From Torymus aiolomorphi (Eukaryota > Arthropoda > Insecta > Hymenoptera > Torymidae): a stretch of DNA of 64,000 nucleotides. The stretch spans positions 247,751,430-247,815,429 of the forward strand of contig CM070874.1 of assembly GCA_036365515.1 (NCBI GenBank). Reading direction: 5' to 3'. Shown in pieces: positions 24,821 to 35,126 of this stretch (position 1 is the stretch's first letter; every line of letters begins with the position of its first letter). The notes beneath the pieces are model-generated. The model saw only the letters and a list, made by a program, of their open reading frames with translations. It ran no database searches and was not told the DNA's origin. The translations under genes were made by a program, and so were the position numbers.

Positions 24821-25255
24821 TTATTTATTTATTAACCAGACTAATTACAGAAAACCATCCTATAGATGTAGATATAACTACCTGTACAAAGGCTGGTACA
24901 ATATAAGTACACTTACAGACTAACTTACAAACTAAATAACTAGGTATTAAATATTTTACAATAAAATTTCAAAACCTTAAAACAGTAGTTATAATAATGA
25001 TATAATTTTCGTTGATTTTATATAATTTTGTAGCTTATTCTTTAACGTGATTTCCTATTATTTTTGTTACCATATAAAGTTTTTAATTCTTTGGGTAGAC
25101 TATTGAAAGTCTTTAGTGCTCTACACGGAAAGAAAAATGGGTTAGAAATATTGCTATTTTGGGATCTATAAACGATGAAATGAATAAGAACCATAATATA
25201 CTATTGAAAAGTGTAATAGTTTTTAAAAATTGAGAACGTACAATTCCCAATTATT
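24820..25255 (-). pseudogene. 3' end of a LINE (RT C-terminus plus 3' UTR), decayed
   Basis: On the minus strand, about 25250 to 25065 translates with the closing motif common to many LINE ORF2 proteins: CRALKTFNSLPKELKTLYG, then a stop. The remainder to 24820 is AT-rich 3' UTR-like sequence. The 5' side is cut off just before the two-unit repeat at 25355. The family within LINEs cannot be fixed from this short tail. Confidence 0.5.
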
Positions 25256-25354
25256 TAGCTGTGAATAATTTCAATGTTTCGGAGATGATAATTCTTTTTT
25301 TCGGATATATTATATCCTTGCATTGTTGTATTGGACCACCTCGATTTTTAGAGG

Positions 25355-25650
25355 CGTTTCTTTACAAAGCGTAGTGCGCTGCCGTTCTGAAAGCAGGGTA
25401 GCTGGTGTTTGCTACGCATGGGGGAGATTCCCTCCCAAGCCTTGGACACCGCCACTCTCAGAACTCGCGCTTTCAGTCTATCTTGCGTTTTGATATTTAT
25501 TATTCCCTGTGTTACAGTATGTTGCACTTCTGAAAGCACGCGTAGCCGGTCCTTCTTTCGAATGGGGGAGATTCCCTCCCAAGCCTAGGACACCACCACT
25601 CTCGGAACATACGCTTTTAATCTGTCTTATATATTGCTAAATATTATTGT
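25355..25650. repeat. Two-unit GC-richer repeat (copy 1)
   Basis: Two related units of about 165 bp in tandem share GGGGGAGATTCCCTCCCAAG, preceded by CTGAAAGCA and followed by an ACCGCCACTCTC-type phrase and a word related to TATCTTGCGTTTTGATATTT. The same dimer occurs inverted at 50665-50960. The hairpin GGGGGAGATTCCCTCCC is conserved in all four units. Unknown family. Confidence 0.7.
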
Positions 25651-25659
25651 CAAGTTTAA

Positions 25660-26365
25660 TGTACCTCGATTACTGATACTTGCGCTCTTAAATCGCCCTA
25701 ATATATACGTTTAGGTGAAAATTATTGTTAAGCTGAATCCTTGCGGACGCCGATGTTACAAATTAATATACTTAAAGGTAAGTCGTCATAAGTTAATGAA
25801 TATAAATTATTCTCATACACATTAGTTTTAGTTTTTGTTATTTTACACAGTTGCATACGTTATGATCTTTTAGCTGTTCCACTAAGAGGAACTTGTTCCA
25901 TAATTATTAATACTTTTACATTATATAAGCTCGAAATACTTCAACCTACATTATCTCAAATATTTTGATTTTTATTTTTGAACTTCCTAAGTCGCTGAAC
26001 CTATTAAAAGCGACAAACACATATCCTGCTGTGCGCACTTCACACGACAGGCCAGCTATATCATTGCAACTGTCTGTTGGTAACGTCAGGTCATTTATTA
26101 TCATATTGTCCTCTTCGGAGTTCAGATATTTGGTTCTGGTATTGGTTTTCATTTTTACGCATTATTATATAACATTATTTGTAACTATACCAAAATATGA
26201 TTTCAGGCTTTTTAATTCAAATACATCATTTCGGTATTTTTTGAGCTGTTTGAAATATTTTTTGATTTTTATAACAAATAAAAAGAAACATTGTTATTTT
26301 CCAAAATGTTATCTTTTGAAAAGTTTCTTTTTAGGAATAAGTTTATTAATAAATTTCAGCGTCAC
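25660..26365. other. No gene recognised
   Basis: AT-rich. A 179-codon plus-strand frame (25965-26504) is composed of Phe/Leu/Lys/Tyr as expected from AT bias and shows no domain; I do not count it as a gene. Confidence 0.5.
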
Positions 26366-26369
26366 ACTT

Positions 26370-26900
26370 TTTATTTTACCTTTATACAATGAAAATTCCT
26401 CAGTTTACTTTTCTAAAAAAGTGAATTTTGAATTTTACTTTTATGAAATTGCGAAATTTCGTTTTTTCTTTTATAAAATATTAATGATCGAATTTGCTCT
26501 TTAGAAAAGAGTAAATTACTTAATTTGCTTTTTTGGAAATTTGGGGTTAAAATTTCAACTTTTACAAAGTGAGAATTTTTAGATTTTACTCTTTAGGAAA
26601 GAGTAAATTACTGAATTTATACTTTTAACCTTTCGGAGTTACATTTTCTACTTTTAGAAAATATAAAATTTTCAATTTGTTCTTTGGGAAAGAGTATATT
26701 TACTTTTTCACTCTTTGGGACTGAGGACAAAGCATTTTCTCCATTTCAAAAGCAGAATTTCGAAGTTTACTCTCTGTAAAATAGCGATTTTAGTTATTTC
26801 TACTTTACAAAGAGTGAAACTTACACTTTATTCTTTTCAAAAAGGTAAATCACTAAATTTCAACTTTTTCGCGCCAATTTTTACTCTTTGGGGTTTACAG
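26370..26900. repeat. Diverged tandem repeat of ACTTTT/AAAAGAGT words
   Basis: Repeating phrases of the form TTACTCTTTAGGAAAGAGTAAATT and GAATTTTACTTTT at irregular spacing of roughly 60-90 bp. Resembles 11915-12430. Many short palindromes, noncoding. Confidence 0.5.
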
Positions 26901-26999
26901 TAATTATAGAAGTTGAAAAAATTTTTCACGAGAAAAGTTAACTTCAGAAAAATCGTCTATCTCTATTCAATATTTACAGTCATAATGAATTTTGTGGGT

Positions 27000-27078
27000 G
27001 TGTGTGCGCGCGCGCGCGTGCCTGTGTGTGTGTGTGTGTGTCGTGTGCGCGTGTGCGCGTGTGTGTGCGTGTGTGTGT
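27000..27078 (+). repeat. (TG/CG)n microsatellite
   Basis: Mixed GTGTGT and GCGCGC runs, Z-DNA-prone; the Cys/Val/Arg frames over it are artefacts. Confidence 0.95.
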
Positions 27079-27255
27079 ACGCCAGGATCTCAGCTTCTAT
27101 TTGGTCGATTTTAACCGGACACGTCACATTTTTTTTTTTTTTTTTATGCGATGGCGGGTCAAAAATCCGTTTTTTGATTGGGCCGATGCGTTTTTGTTTT
27201 ATTTCGAATTTTCGATTTTCTCAAAATTTATTCTTGCTTTTTTTTAATGATAGAA

Positions 27256-29935
27256 TCGAGATATTTTAATCGGATGAGTAGCATTCGAAAGAGAATTAAA
27301 ATATTTAAAAAAAAAAATTTTTCTAGTTATCACGGTTCTTTTGCTATTAACAAAAACGTGTTTTTTTTTAAAGCTTACAACTCTCAAATTAAACGGTATA
27401 TTTTTATAGAAAAATCATCATAATGCAGAATATAAATACCTATAATCTGTAAAAATTTGAATTCATTCTGTTGGTTAGTTTTTGAGGAAAAAATTGAAAA
27501 ATGAAAAAAATGAGTTTTGTATGTCCAACGATTACGGAAGTAAAATTGACTTAATCGCTTTAAAATTCTTTGTAGAGGTAGATTTTGGATAGTTCTCGGT
27601 CGAGTTTTTTGGGCAAAATGATTGGTCTATAAATTTCAGAGATATTTGAGATCAAAATTTGTTTAACCTTTTTTTAAAATTCTAATGTCTCGAGAACGGC
27701 TATATCTTTCTGAATCAGATGGGTAGCATTCGAAAGAGAATTAAAATACCGATATTTAAAAATAAAATATCCTAGCTTTCACGGTTCTTTTGTTATTAAC
27801 AAAAACGTGTTTTTTTTTAACTTATAACTCTTATAACTCCCAAACTAAACGGTTAATTTTTTTGAGAAAAATCATGATAATGCAGAATTCTTTTATAGCA
27901 ATTTGTATTATTAAAAAATTACTGCAATTGTCAATTGACTTTTCTCGCCATTGCTGCCTGTATGATCATTTTTCCCACAGTCTTAGAACGAGTTTTCAAA
28001 CATTATAAAAGCAGATAAGATGAAAATAAAAAATTTATTAAAATAATGCAGATGCTTGTTCTCGATATTGCAGCTAATGGCCAATTTACTACCAATGCGG
28101 TGTTTTTTATTTGGAGGTAAAATTAATAAACAAACATCATTTTAACAGTAAGTATGCGACGTTTTGGATATTTATTATGTCCCTCTTCAGGAATAATAAA
28201 TTATTATTCCGCTCGTCAATAACGAGCGGACTGTTTTCCGCGTAACATCTTCGACATTTGTAATAATTTATTATTCCTGAAGAGGGACATAATAAATGTC
28301 TGAAACGTCGGATACTGACTGTTAAGATGGTGTTTGTTTATTAATTTTACCTCCAAATAAAAAACCGCTACCAATTCATTGGCCCGTGGCTTCCTCAAAC
28401 TTAATTTGCTCATTCCTTTAATGAATTTTTAATAACAAAATTTATATTTTGCAACAATTTATGACATAATTATAATTAAATTCATTTATGAAGATTAAAA
28501 AGTATTAACTTTAAAATTATGTATAAAATATGAATAAAATAATAGCTATTACTTTTTTTTAAATTATGTATGAAAAATAAATAAAATAATTGATTGTAAT
28601 ATTAGCGTCAAAACTTTTTTTAATTCCTAAATAACCTTTATTTCAAATTATATTTTCTTTGTGAAATTTCATACATATAGGGTACTTGTCTCTAGTAGTA
28701 TGCCTGTCCGTATTTGTGTGCTCTTTCTGGAATTTACGATGTAAGAAAAAGGATCTAACCTTAAAAATAATAAATGACTATTACAAAACAAAAGCAGGTA
28801 TACAACACGAGCGCATCGGTGCTTAGCGCATAGCGTATGTCATTTCCATTTTCTAGTATACATAAATGCGTTCCCGAATAATTACGATTTTAAAAGTGGG
28901 CTAAAATAGTTTTAACCTCAAATATCTTTGAAATTTATAAACGAATAATTCCCTAAGAACTCTTCGAATAAATAATATACAAACTCTACATCTCTACCAA
29001 ATTTCAAAGAAATTAAAACATTTTAATGTAGTTATATTGTGCGACAACAAAGAAAGTGATTTTCAAAAATACTAAAATTTTAAATATCAAACATCTCAAA
29101 AAATAATCATATAATCTGGATGAAATTTTACACAGGTATTGCCTATATCGCATACAAAATAGTCTATAAATTTCAAGCTGTTACATGAAGTCGTCATTGA
29201 GAAATTACGATTTTGAAGAAAATCGTAAAAGAATTTTAACCTTAAATATCTCTAAAAATCATGAGACAATTCTTTTACCTAAAGGACTTATACGATAATA
29301 TATAGACTCTAAATCTCCACAAAATTTCAACATGATTAAACCAATTTCTGTTTCCTCTAGTTATCATGCGACAAAGAAAATAACTTTGTAATATATGAAA
29401 ATTTTCAAAATCAAATATCACAAAAAGTAATCATACGATTTTGATGAAAGTTCGCACACATATTATTTACATCACATACAAAATTGTCTATAAATTTGGA
29501 TCTGATACATGGAGCCGTTCTCGAGAAATTACGATTTGAGAAAAAGGTTAAAAAAATTTTAATCTCAAATATTTCTGGAATTTCTGAACTAATGATTTTG
29601 CCCAAAGAACTCGACCGAGAGCTATCAAAAATCTACCTCTACAAGGAATTTCAAAGCGATTATGTCAATTTTACTCCCGCTTTCGTTGGACATACAAAAC
29701 TGATTTTTTTCACATTTCAATTTTTTTCTCAAAAACTAGTCGATAAAATGAATTCAAATTTTTACAGATTACAGCTATTTTCTGCATTAAGATGATTTTT
29801 CTCAAGAAAATTGACCGTTTAGTTTAGGAATTATAAGCTTTTTTAAAAAAATCAGGTTTTTGTTATTAACAAAAGAACCGTGAAAGCTAGAGAATTTTTT
29901 TTTAGAAAATATAGGTATTTTAATGCTCTTTAGAA
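27256..29935. repeat. Fold-back of a diverged repeat family (arms at 27.3 and 29.7 kb)
   Basis: The left arm 27256-27665 is inverted relative to 29520-29935 (shared phrases ACGGTTCTTTTG, AACAAAAACGTG, GAACTCGACCGAGA). A second partial copy follows the left arm about 446 bp on (27700-27995), and a diverged block at 28870-29400 extends the right side. The palindrome at 28095-28372 sits in the middle. Related copies occur at 38400-39330 and 52740-53235. No protein; family unknown. Confidence 0.65.
28095..28372. mobile_element. Palindrome with paired hammerhead-like motifs (PLE-type terminal repeat)
   Basis: Two inverted arms (about 28095-28205 and 28260-28372) surround a short spacer with ATAACGAGCGG. 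Each arm contains a hammerhead-like core. On the plus strand it is CTGAAGA (28277), a hairpin GGACAT/ATGTCT, then GAAACGTC (28302). The minus copy spans 28190 to 28161, but its GAAAC has mutated to AAAAC. Cores of this layout are known from terminal repeats of Penelope-like elements. No PLE ORF is nearby. Ribozyme activity is not shown. Confidence 0.6.
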
Positions 29936-29939
29936 TACT

Positions 29940-30384
29940 TGTGGCGCCATCGACTTCACGCGTTTTGACGCGAGGAGATTCGGCAACACCGGAGACTCGC
30001 CGGCGCCCGCGGAAGCAAGACTTACAGCCGCGCGAAATTTACTAGTTGCGTTCTAGCCGGCACGAAGGGCACACGCATTCCACAACCACGGCTCTCCAGC
30101 GGTACGCGATCGCGGAAACTTTTGTACGCCACAGCTGTGCCCGCCTCGTAGTTTTAGGACGAAAAAGTGTAATTTTAGTTTTATCATTTGGTTTCTACCT
30201 TACATCGCGTCGCGTATACTCGATTAGTTGTAAGTGTGCATTAATGTTATTAATTGTAAGTGTTATTACGAATTTTTATAACAAACGGGGCCGTATACGT
30301 TATACACAGTGTCTTAAGTTATTCTCCTGGCACACACCTCTCTCCCGGTCCTTTCCCCGTGCCTGAGTTACTCGTTTTGTATCG
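29940..30384 (+). promoter_or_regulatory. CpG-rich island, possible promoter and 5' UTR
   Basis: An abrupt GC-rich, CpG-rich block (29945-30150) in AT-rich DNA, followed by AG/GTAAGTG donor-like words at about 30231 and 30256. It precedes a short ATG-initiated segment with a good donor at 30696-30753. It is compatible with the start of a host transcription unit, but also with retroposed sequence. Confidence 0.35.
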
Positions 30385-30695
30385 TACACGGAAAGAAGTT
30401 TTGTTGAGCCGCTGGCTAAAACGCTATTGGTGCGCTTACACTGCCGAGTGAACGAGCCGCTCTCTCAGGTTTGGTGCGTGAGACGCCAATATTCGTGCTC
30501 CCGCGCAACAAGGATTTTGGAAAGTGGTGCACTCTAGTGATTGGCAAACTACGCACTGTCTTTATGGCATCTGAACGTCCAACATCCAACGGCAACGGCA
30601 ACGATCGTCTTAATTGATCATCATTGTATTGTTTTTATAAGTTTTATATATTAAATTTATAAATTAATATTGCTGTTGTAGTCTTTCAAGTTACA

Positions 30696-30753
30696 ATGAA
30701 CGAGTTCCTACAAAAATATAAGTTACCCCAAGAACTAAGGGATATTTTTCACA
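30696..30753 (+). CDS. Possible first coding exon (19 codons) with splice donor
   Basis: ATG at 30696 opens MNEFLQKYKLPQELRDIFH, followed by a strong donor context (A/GTAAGT) at 30754. The mixed, helix-compatible composition is unlike the AT-biased chance frames around it. An upstream 17-codon ORF starts at 30564. No partner exon was found, and the segment lies inside an inverted-end element, so it may be a captured exon or chance. Confidence 0.25.
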
Positions 30754-30811
30754 GTAAGTATACAATGTTTACATTCGTAAAACGTAACCTATAAGATTTT
30801 AATATATTATG

Positions 30812-30814
<3 letters not shown>

Positions 30815-30891
<77 letters not shown>
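30815..30891 (+). repeat. (TG)n microsatellite
   Basis: Near-pure TG run of about 77 bp continuing into TATATATAT. Confidence 0.98.
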
Positions 30892-30901
<10 letters not shown>

Positions 30902-31207
30902 TTATATTTCCGTGCACGCATGCCGTTTTTATTTTTGTTTGTAAATTTTGCATTTTGGTTAAATGTTTTCGTTTAATTATTAAATTTTGATGATCTTCCC
31001 GATCCTGCGCCTTGTCTCTCAATTAAAAATAGTACAACACATTTTATAGCTTCTCGATATTGTTTGTAATTATAAATTTTATTTTCCTCGCTGAATTGTA
31101 ATGCCTAGCTTATAAGTTTTATAATTTGTTAATAAATAAAAAAATTGCTAATTATACAATTTACTTTATTATTAAACTCTTTCACAAGCATATTTTTCTG
31201 TTACATG

Positions 31208-31800
31208 TACACGGAGAGAAAAATTTCAGTAAAAATTACAAAAAGTTCGGCAATTTTTACTGAACTTTTCGGTACTGTGGTAACAGACTACCAAAATGAG
31301 CGGATTTACTTGACTTTCTATACATTTTATAGAATTTTCAGTAAAAATTACCGAACTGTTCAGTAACTTTTAAGAGAAGGTTTGGAAGTTTTCGTATAAA
31401 AGTAACGGTACTGAATATACAAGTTCCAGAATTTGATGATGCATATGTCTCTGTAGGTAAATGGTTAGCGTGCCCGACTGCTGTGCTGAGGACCCAGGTT
31501 CAAATCTCGATGCCACCGAAAATTTTTTAATTTCTTTATTTCCTTTATTCTTGTCTTAAATTATTATTTCCTTAATAAAATTCAACTTTAATTAATAAAT
31601 GTTTAAAATATAAATAAATGTTGTTATTCGGATCTCCCGAAAGGGGGAGTCCGAGTCCATTTTTTTCAGTGCATATTAGAAAATTACCGAACTGTTCTGT
31701 AAAATTTACAAAAATGTCAGTCTGTTACCGTAGTACGGTGAAGTTCGGTAAAAATTATGGAACTTTTTGTAATTTTTACTGAAAATTTTCTCTCCGTGTA
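31208..31800. mobile_element. 593-bp MITE with TACACGGAGAGAAAA ends, nested
   Basis: Ends TACACGGAGAGAAAA inverted at 31786-31800, with arms of about 130 bp rich in AGTAAAAATTAC and GTTCGGTA. Its termini resemble those of the enclosing element (TACACGGAAAGAA), so both may use the same transposase. A tRNA-like segment (31447-31512) lies in the loop. Confidence 0.78.
31447..31512 (+). ncRNA. tRNA-like sequence inside the 593-bp MITE
   Basis: TAGGTAAATGGTTAGC resembles an A box; GGTTCAAATC about 40 nt downstream is a good B box; and GAAAATTTTTT follows as a possible pol III terminator. The cloverleaf is incomplete and lacks an acceptor stem, so it is a tRNA-like unit and not a tRNA gene. Confidence 0.5.
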
Positions 31801-33385
31801 CCGCATTGCATGGGCATGGGTAATATAAAAGTTTCGAAAAATTAAAAAAAAAAAAACTTTTTATGGACGCAAGAATAAGAAACTTCTAAGATATAAGATC
31901 TGAGTCTGACAGTGATATATCTAACGAAAAATGAGGCCTTATTTTATTTGTATTTGTAGTAGAGTTATTTTCAATGGAACAATCGCTTATATCAATCCAT
32001 TTTAACGGAGCACCGTCCGCCAGCCGTTGAGTGTTCGTAACGGCGAAAATTGTATGCCAGTAGTACACCAACAGGCGGCGCCGCGCTCCCAAATCGTTGG
32101 TGCGTCGGAACTCGAAAATTGGCGCGCCACTCACCAAAACTGAGAGAGCGGCTCGTTAACCCGGCCGTGTAGTCGCACCAATAGAGTTTTAGCGAGCGGT
32201 TCAATAAAACCTCTTTCCGTGTAGGGCGACTAACAAGGAAGGTACCCCAAGTGTAAGTCGCCGATTTGGACGATATTGCAATATGTTGTAGTACATTAAA
32301 AAATAAGAGACACTTATTTTTTTTACGTGCTGATAGACACTTTAAGGGGATGAAATATACCCCTAAAGTTCACCCTCAAAAACAGTTTTTTTCAAATATT
32401 TCAAAAACAAATAAAGCTAGTTTAATGAAACCGACGCCAAAAGTTGTAGAATAAAAAAGCCTTCAAAAGAGCATTACTTTCAATTTTAAGGGTAGCAACC
32501 CCTATTTTTTTTTTCAAGAAAACTAAGCTTTTTTCATCAATTTTCAGCTATAAAAATTACAATAAATTATATATCGCCTCAAAACTGATTCCATTTAAAA
32601 GAAAATTAAAAAATAAAGTTGACCTGTCTCGTGGTTTTGGCCAAAATTATTTTTTAGGGGGTAACTACCCCTTACTTATATTTTGTTCATTATTTCAGAA
32701 ATAAATAAAGATACCTTAATAAAGCCAACGCTAAAAATTTTAAAATAGGAAAGGCTTCAAAACAGCATTACTTTCAATTTTAAGGGTAGCAACCCCTATT
32801 TTTTTTCAAGAAAACTAAGCTTTTTTCATCAATTTTCAGCTATAAAAATTATAATAAATTATATATCGCCTTAAAACTGATTCCATTTCAAAGAAAATTA
32901 AAAAAATAAAGTTGACCTGTCCCGTGGTTTTAACCAAAATTATTTTTTAGGGGGTAACTACCTTAATAAAACTAACGCTAAAAATCTTAAAATTAAAAAG
33001 GCTACAAATCTGTATCACTTTCAATTTTAAGGGTAGGAACCCCTATTTTTCTCTTTTTAAGGAAATTAAGAGACTTTATTGACTTCAATGGTGAAACTTA
33101 TCGATTTTTATCGACTTCTACTAACTTTTTCTAGCAGGGAGGGTAAATGTGTTTATTATTTTTTTCTGAAAAAATTGCGTAAATAATCAAAATTTAGTGA
33201 GATTAATTTTTTTTTCAAAAAAATAATAAAAATTAAAGTTACGTGTTGCAGAAAAATACAAAATGAAATGATAACTAATGTAAATATGGTTTTTGTTTTA
33301 ACAACACAAGTTTTATCATTACTATTACTACAAAAAATTTTAAGTATTCTCAAAAAAGTAATTGTTTGTCGAATAGCTCGAGGCA

Positions 33386-35126
33386 TTATGGATTGTAAGT
33401 TGCACAATAATGATATTCTTCAAAAAAGTGTTTTAAGCATAAAGATTTTTTACACCACGAACATCTAACAATTGCAACATTATTACAACCATTGATCTCA
33501 CAATGCGTTGCACAGGAATCTCCGAAACTGAAACTTACGGGGTCATCGAAATCTCCTGGTCGATTCACAAGATACCCACTTTTATACCACGAATATTTAA
33601 ATAGATTTTTATATCGTGGAGATGAAAATTGGTTATGAACCAAAGACTGTAATTTAATTATATTATTTCTCAAATGTAAATTTAAGTCTTCGTCTATGAG
33701 CAAAACATGGTCTGAAAAATGTTTAACATAGTTCTTCCATGTGCGGAATCCATATACATCTAACGGCTGTATGTTTCCAGTCGTTCCTGTAGGTATCATT
33801 TTGAGATGTAGTGTTTTATCGTGTGGCGTAACTTCCTGTACAATCGTTGGACAATGACCACTCCACGAATCAATTAGCAGCATGCTTCTAGGTCCAACTT
33901 GAGGAAAATATACCTCTTTTAACCATGCCTTAAAGAGTTCTGCAAATTTTGATTTTATTTAAATGTGTCTTCCGAAATAATTAACGTTTTATTTTTAGAA
34001 ATTAATAGAACGTGATTTTACCTGAATTAAGTTTTCCAGATGTCGAGGATGTAACATATACGTTTGTAGGCACAAACAAATTTTGTGAGACAATTGGTCC
34101 AAATTCTCCCCTTCGTTCCTTTAATACTAAAAATAATGGTGATAGTAACTTTCCTGTGGCTGAAATTGTCGGCTGTACAGTATAGCTATGAGTTGTTGAT
34201 GTGACCGACTGTACAAGGCACTGTAATTTCTTTTCTCCTTCAAAAGCAAGAGATCGACCAGAATGCATTTCCAACTGAAAACCAGACTGGTCTGAATTAT
34301 ATGTATTGTCAGCGCCTATTTGATTAATCAACTGTTTGACTTCTGTTACGAATTCTACTTCTTTTTTCTGCAAATCATTTCTATTTTCTATACTTTTTTT
34401 TGTGATAAATTTATTAATTTTTCGAGAAACAATTCTGGGGAAAGCCAATGTTTTGAAGCTGTAAATCTTACGTCCTCATTTTCGATTAATTTTCGTGTTT
34501 GTAGAGCCCATCTTCTTAAATCGTTGTCATGAATTATTAATCCAGCTTCAGTAGCAGCTTTAAAAGTTTCTAGTGAAATCGCAAATTCTTGCAATTTTTT
34601 CTCGGTAAGTTCCACCTTGATTGATTTGGTGAGCCCAGCGATGTAACTGTGTTTCAGAACTGACTTTCCTGAATCTATTTTGAACTGTTTTAAGCGATAA
34701 ATTCTTTTTTGTTTTTCCACTTCTCCAATATTCTACAGCCCTTTTTTTGTATTCAATACTCAACGGTTCTTCATGTCCCGTACATTGATCCGTAGGTAAT
34801 TCAGGATAGTAAGGAAGTGTATGTAAATCAACATCTTCCACAATACGTGCATCTGTTTCTTTATATTCTTCTTGAAAATCCAACGATTTTTCCATTATAA
34901 CATCTATGCTATTAGACGATTCTATTAAATCTAACAGTATCATTTGGAAATGGTCTTTTATTTCTATTTCTTTAATATTATAAGGGCTATCTTCAATATC
35001 AAGTGTTTGGAAATAGGCAAGCAGCAAATTAATAACATTTAGAGGATTAATTTTCATTTTGAATGCTAACATAATCAAGCATTTATAAGAATAATTGCAT
35101 ACAGAAATAGTATCTTTACAACACAC
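33386..35126 (-). pseudogene. pogo/Tigger-like transposase with an intron, frameshifted
   Basis: Reads on the minus strand. The N-terminus (35126-34560) includes a helix-turn-helix region (YWRSGKTKKNLSLKTVQNRF). A CENP-B-like second DNA-binding unit follows (LIIHDNDLRRWALQTRKLI, TASKHWL; 34565-34440), then the DDE core: YNSDQSGFQ (first D), a GKLNS segment, and LLIDSWSGH with GTTGNIQPLD, typical of pogo-type enzymes. The C-terminus adds a Cys/His cluster (CEINGC, CSWCKKSLCLKH, HYC). Frame breaks occur near 34565 and 34440. A GT-AG intron of 82 bp at 34021-33940 joins LNS to ELFKAWLKEVYFP in frame. Probably inactive because of the frameshifts. Confidence 0.8.
33940..34021 (-). other. 82-bp intron in the pogo-like transposase
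   Basis: On the minus strand, CAG/GTAAAAT opens and AATTTGCAG/AACTC closes it. Removal restores one frame across the catalytic domain. The size is typical of short insect introns. Confidence 0.75.

Larger units (their letters stand above)
30385..32223. mobile_element. 1.84-kb inverted-end element with TACACGGAAAGA termini
   Basis: The left end (30385-30490) and right end (32118-32223) are inverted copies over about 105 bp: TACACGGAAAGAAGTTTTGT at the left against a closely matching right end, then AACGAGCCGCTCTCTCAG. The interior holds a TG microsatellite, a possible short exon and a nested 593-bp element with similar ends. No transposase. No target duplication identified. Confidence 0.72.

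Noticed and set aside
25965..26504. 179-codon ORF
   Set aside because: Phe/Lys/Leu/Tyr-rich as expected from AT-rich DNA, overlaps a tandem repeat, no domain.
27002..27269. Cys/Val/Arg-rich ORFs
   Set aside because: Encoded by a TG/CG microsatellite.
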